From: Ulota crispa | Lineage: Eukaryota > Streptophyta > Bryopsida > Orthotrichales > Orthotrichaceae | Length of the DNA: 64,000 bases | Assembly: GCA_963920765.1 (NCBI GenBank) | Contig: OY987245.1 | Location: forward strand, 4,418,727-4,482,726 | Direction of reading: 5' to 3' | Shown here: one piece after another, positions 60,300-64,000 of the stretch | How the letters are laid out: every line of letters starts with the position of its first letter | How positions within the stretch are numbered: the first letter of the stretch is position 1 | Translations under genes and position numbers: made by a program | Notes under the pieces: generated by a model | The model's database searches: none | The model's input: only the letters and a program-made list of their open reading frames with translations | Told to the model about the DNA's origin: nothing

Positions 60300-60725
60300 C
60301 TCATGGTTCAAAGATCCCTGCTCATGGTTCAAAGATCCCTGCTCATGGTTCAAAGATCCCTGCTCATGGTTCAAAGATCCCTGCTCATGGTTCAAAGATC
60401 CCTGCTCATGGTTCAAAGATCCCTGCTCATGGTTCAAAGATCCCTGCTCATGGTTCAAAGATCCCTGCTCATGGTTCAAAGATCCCTGCTCATGGTTCAA
60501 AGATCCCTGCTCATGGTTCAAAGATCCCTGCTCATGGTTCAAAGATCCCTGCTCATGGTTCAAAGATCCCTGCTCATGGTTCAAAGATCCCTGCTCATGG
60601 TTCAAAGATCCCTGCTCATGGTTCAAAGATCCCTGCTCATGGTTCAAAGATCCCTGCTCATGGTTCAAAGATCCCTGCTCATGGTTCAAAGATCCCTGCT
60701 CATGGTTCAAAGATCCCTGCTCATG
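60300..60725. repeat. 21-bp minisatellite, 20 copies
   Basis: Twenty virtually identical units of CATGGTTCAAAGATCCCTGCT plus a partial copy. Because 21 is a multiple of three and the unit lacks stops in these frames, three open frames run through it (heptads HGSKIPA and MVQRSLL on plus, NHEQGSL on minus). Near-perfect identity suggests recent expansion. It abuts family G copy 3. Confidence 0.96.
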
Positions 60726-60741
60726 GTATAACATTCCCCAA

Positions 60742-60962
60742 GCAATACTTAGGCAAATTTTGTCAAAATTTTATCTCGTTCTGTATATCGTAACACACAA
60801 AAAAATTGGGTGAAAAAATGGATGAAATCACCAAATCCTTCCTCAAGCATACACAAGGTTTGTCATAATTTGGATGAAAGCTCCTAATATTAGTAAATTT
60901 TATGAATGAAAATGCACACGTAGTTGGTCCTATCCAAATTTTCCTTGCTTGCATTGGTGGCA
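60742..60962. repeat. dispersed repeat family G, copy 3
   Basis: CCAAGCAATACTTAGGCAAA, AAAAAATGGATGAAAT, AATTTGGATGAAAGCTCCTA and a CCTTGCTTGCATTGGTGG end match the order seen in the copies at 14695 and 47995. The minisatellite stands directly to its left. Confidence 0.55.
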
Positions 60963-62276
60963 GCCCATTTTTTTTGGCAATTTGGAGCCAAAAGGCACCA
61001 AGTTTTTAGCTTTGGCGATTGGGCCCTTGAAAAAAAACGATAATTTTTTTACATGAAGCCTAATCGTCTCCGTCTAGGACAAAGTAATCGCCACGGGGCT
61101 TTGTTTGTCACTCCTATTTTCGCCAGAGTTGCTAGTTGGTTTTGCAAAGAAGACCGGTGCATCGCGAGTGGCTTTGCCACTTTGCACTAGCGCATTTTTG
61201 CATGTCGCTTATTTCTCTTTGGTTGTCACTTTCAAAGCGCCATAGTGTGAACTCTTAAGTGTGCTTCTCACCCAAGTTATGGATTTCTTTATGTTGATGC
61301 AATCTTTGTAAATTGCCTCGTTTCACCTATGTGATTGCCAATTTTATAGTTGTGCTAGATACATGATTCGTCAAAACTTACAATAATGGTGGTTGCACAG
61401 TGGAAGTGCAAGACAATCATTTACATTAAAACTTTGAAGTTGTTGTCGTTGATGAGAAGCTTATGGAGTTACAATGTGCTAATTTGGGGTTTTAGTGTGT
61501 GCTCATTGATGAGAGGCTTACAAAGTTACGGAGTGTTGGTTTAGGGTTGCAGTGTGTGTAATTGCTCATTTTTGCTTTTTTGTTGAGTCGCAGTATTCTA
61601 TAGAGAGATTGTCATGTTTGTCTTGGGTTTTTGAAATTATTTTTTTGTTAGGGACTTTGAATGCAAGCCCCACCACAAGTAACAAAAATACATTGAAAAT
61701 TGTATTACTATAGCCATTGGGGAGCAAAAATTATGTTGAAAATTGTATTATTGTAAGCGTTGAAATTATACTCCTCATCAAGACATTTTGCATGTACTTG
61801 TATTCAAAAATTTTACTTTGTTGCTATATTACTGCCTACACTTTCACTCAATGCCATACGTTTTCTCCTTGCAAATAAAAACAATCGCCTCTCTGGCTTT
61901 GTATTTTTCTAATAAGGAGCCATTATAGTGGCTGAAGACCAAAAACGGAAAAAAAATGCCATGATTGGTGGGTGTGTGCCAAACGACCAACAAAAAAAAA
62001 AAAATGAAAAATTGAAAGACTGCCAGTGCCCAGGATGGTGGCAGCCTTGCCACTGTCCGCATTCGTTTGGAAGATCACCATACAGCCGTCCGGCCAGCCT
62101 CAGCAGTCCAGGCCTCGAAAGAAGCAGACGTAATTTTAGTTGACATGTTCTCTATATTGCCGCAGGTGGTTGTACACCTGTGTATGTTTTGGCACTCAAG
62201 CTCAGCTTTGCAGAAGGTTGTGCTGCTAACTTACCACAGGTGTACCCTTCCATCATTTGGCCCTGCAAAACGGATC
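60963..62276. other. intergenic DNA
   Basis: No gene is recognised. A short duplicated phrase (GATGAGAAGCTTATGGAGTTAC and GATGAGAGGCTTACAAAGTTAC type, about 61450 and 61510) indicates a small decayed tandem repeat. Frames at 61844-62279 have no domain. Confidence 0.35.
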
Positions 62277-62278
62277 TA

Positions 62279-62607
62279 ACGGAGGAGGCTCATGAATGGA
62301 GCATCTAAGGGTGGAAACTGAATTTTGGGGAGGTGAAACTTCTTGAAATATATTTCGTTAAATTTTCCTTGAAAGACAAGAGGAATGGGCATCTAATCCA
62401 AGTTGTTTCATATTTTTTGGAGTTTTGTAGAATTAGTTATGAAATTTTAAAATGAAAAAGTCATAAGACTCTAAAATGCTGCACCTCTTCAAATATATAT
62501 TTTATGTACGTTTTTGAAGGGCTATGAAAAACAACATGTACCAACCTAATACGTTTAAAGAGGTGCACCATTTTAGAACCTTCTCACGCTTTTATAACCT
62601 CCTACCT
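62279..62607. mobile_element. TA-flanked MITE, family I, 329 bp
   Basis: The right end CCTCCTACCT precedes TA at 62608-62609; the left end GGAGGAGGCTCATG is slightly diverged, with TA at 62277-62278. The interior is family I in reverse orientation (GGGGAGGTGAAACTTCTTGA, AGACAAGAGGAATGGGCATC, GTTTCATATTTTTTGGAGTT). Confidence 0.75.
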
Positions 62608-62837
62608 TAAAAGAAAAAAATTACAGAAAGGAAGTGAGAGCGAAATTAAAAAGGCTTAAGAAAAGACATTTAAAAAAAATCTGTTAGTTATGGCGTTGCT
62701 ACCTCTCTACTAGATTCTCTGCCTGCTTTTGGAGTCCTCTGACACCAGAACTAGGATTTTGTGCAATCTGTAAATTTGTAGTTAAGCTTTTCGAGATTCA
62801 CAAATTGAGTGTTAGATTCCAATCACTCATGCCTTGA

Positions 62838-63860
62838 CGCCTGAACGCCCCAGAGGACCCAACACATGATTTCAGAGGCTTGTCTGAATCATTGGATCTA
62901 ATTTTTTGATCGTGCTATAAATTACAATTATGAAGGCATTTAAGTTGTTCATGCCAATAGACTAATGGTATGACAAGTCAAATGTTGTACAAGTGTCATA
63001 AGAGATTTGATTGGGTGAAACACCATATGGGGCGTGGTGGTGACAAGCAACGTTTTACAAGCTGCAACATGTCAATACCCCTTGCAAGCTTCCATGTGTG
63101 GGCTTTGTGGTAAGGTAGGGGCACCCATAAACGTCAAACTAAAGTTTTTGAACATGATGACTATTAATAAACAACTAGCAAATTATAAGATCCTATTAGG
63201 AACAGAAAATAGAATAAGTTGTGAATTTTTAAAGAGCAAACTGCCATGGCACCCATAACAACTTTCAAGATTTCAAGTTCACATGTTGTACATCCTTGTC
63301 ATTACATCTATTCACTTCCACAAATTTTCCAAGATTTCAAAGGTGATGGTTATGGGGACATTGACGCTTATGGGTGCTCCTACCTTAGCAAGAAATTTTT
63401 TGGCAAGAGTTCAAGCATGTTCTAAACCCTTATTATGGCAACCCTCACTGACTGTGTTGGTCATCATTTTCCATGCAATAGCAATTTGAAGCCCTAAAAC
63501 GTAACAAAAAAAAAGTACAATCTTCAATAATTTACAAGTGTGTGCGTTCACATCTATTTTTGCTACTCACAAAAGCTGAGATGAATTAGGGGCTTATAGA
63601 ACTTTATAAAAATCATCAAATAGCAACTACTTACCAAAAAATGAAATTTTGTCATCACATGTTGTTTGATCAAATGTTGTATTCTTCCATCTCCCACAGT
63701 TAATTGTTCCCAAAATTTGCAAGCTGTTTTCTAAGTAGGTGTTCCATTGTTTTCAATGGTCACTTTTTGTGAATCATTTGATTGACTAAGATACAATACA
63801 TCAAAATTGTAGGTCTCTCAAAACCTTGATGTTGGTGGGAATGGCTTGGGTGCTTAGGAG
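62838..63860. mobile_element. TTAA-type element, subfamily T3, split by a family B MITE
   Basis: The left flank is TTGA and the end CGCCTGAACGCCCC; the right end is GTGCTTAGGAG before TCAA. All are diverged from the TTAA/CCCCTGAGCGC pattern of 17700-18448. The interiors align for several hundred bases: TTGATTGGGTGAAACACCAT, TGTTCTAAACCCTTATTATG, ATGCAATAGCAATTTGAAGC. It is interrupted at 63113-63385. Confidence 0.72.
63113..63385. mobile_element. TA-flanked MITE, family B, copy 5 (273 bp), nested in T3
   Basis: Ends are AGGTAGGGGCACCCATAAACG and CGCTTATGGGTGCTCCTACCT, with TA at 63111-63112 and 63386-63387. At the corresponding point the T3 relative at 17700-18448 reads straight through GTGGTAGTGGG, giving a single TA. 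Confidence 0.85.
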
Positions 63861-64000
63861 TCAACTGCTAAGAATGCAGGTGGAAGAAGTATGCAGATGG
63901 CTAGCTTTTGAGGCAAAATCAATTATAAGTTAAAAAATTTAATAGAAAATGGACAATAATTTTTTCTGCTTTCATTTCAACATGAATTAAATTAGAGCCT

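Noticed and set aside
60294-60793. Long open frames with heptad repeats, possibly a repetitive protein or a CRISPR array
   Set aside because: The unit is 21 bp with no spacers, so frames stay open by arithmetic on both strands. There is no start context, conserved domain or spacer structure; it is a minisatellite.

Overview
This is a nuclear window from a land plant. Three gene loci have plant family architecture and canonical GT-AG introns: a 40S ribosomal protein S15 gene (partial at the left edge), a trithorax-type histone methyltransferase of the ATX3/4/5 class, and a plastid-type chorismate mutase. The rest is AT-rich, repeat-dense DNA. The ATX and chorismate mutase proteins are clearly plant but fairly diverged. 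A non-flowering lineage is possible, but the sequence does not fix the species.

Layout. 104-1181 (+): last three exons of RPS15. 1856-2205: small hAT-type MITE. 2699-12215 (-): 25-exon ATX3/4/5-like gene; all exon phases agree and give 1251 residues. 12216-14670: its presumed 5' region, with an (AG)n tract and GC-rich DNA. 14672-28098: AT-rich desert with TTAA-flanked elements, TA-flanked MITEs and remnants. 28099-29684: three TTAA-flanked elements abutting at single shared TTAA sites. 29913-32998: intron-bearing RPS15 pseudogene carrying MITE insertions. 33049-36806: nested MITE cluster. 36868-43547: 6.7 kb hAT transposon with an 8-bp target duplication and a decayed transposase. 44416-47934: a MITE split by a 3.2 kb CACTA element with a TCA duplication. 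48986-53095 (+): seven-exon chorismate mutase (319 residues), with MITEs in introns 1 and 3. 53096-64000: AT-rich DNA with a Tourist-like MITE, four more TTAA elements, a 20-copy 21-bp minisatellite and an element-in-element nest.

The three genes are housekeeping or regulatory loci and do not form a pathway. The distinctive content is the mobile-element layer. At least eleven elements have CCCC-type terminal inverted repeats flanked by TTAA, a piggyBac-like signature that is unusual for land plants. A second group with AGGTAGG termini and TA target duplications is also abundant. Several insertions can be ordered in time from nesting, and two are validated by related unoccupied sequence inside the window. 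No element in the window encodes an intact transposase, so the autonomous drivers must lie elsewhere or be extinct.
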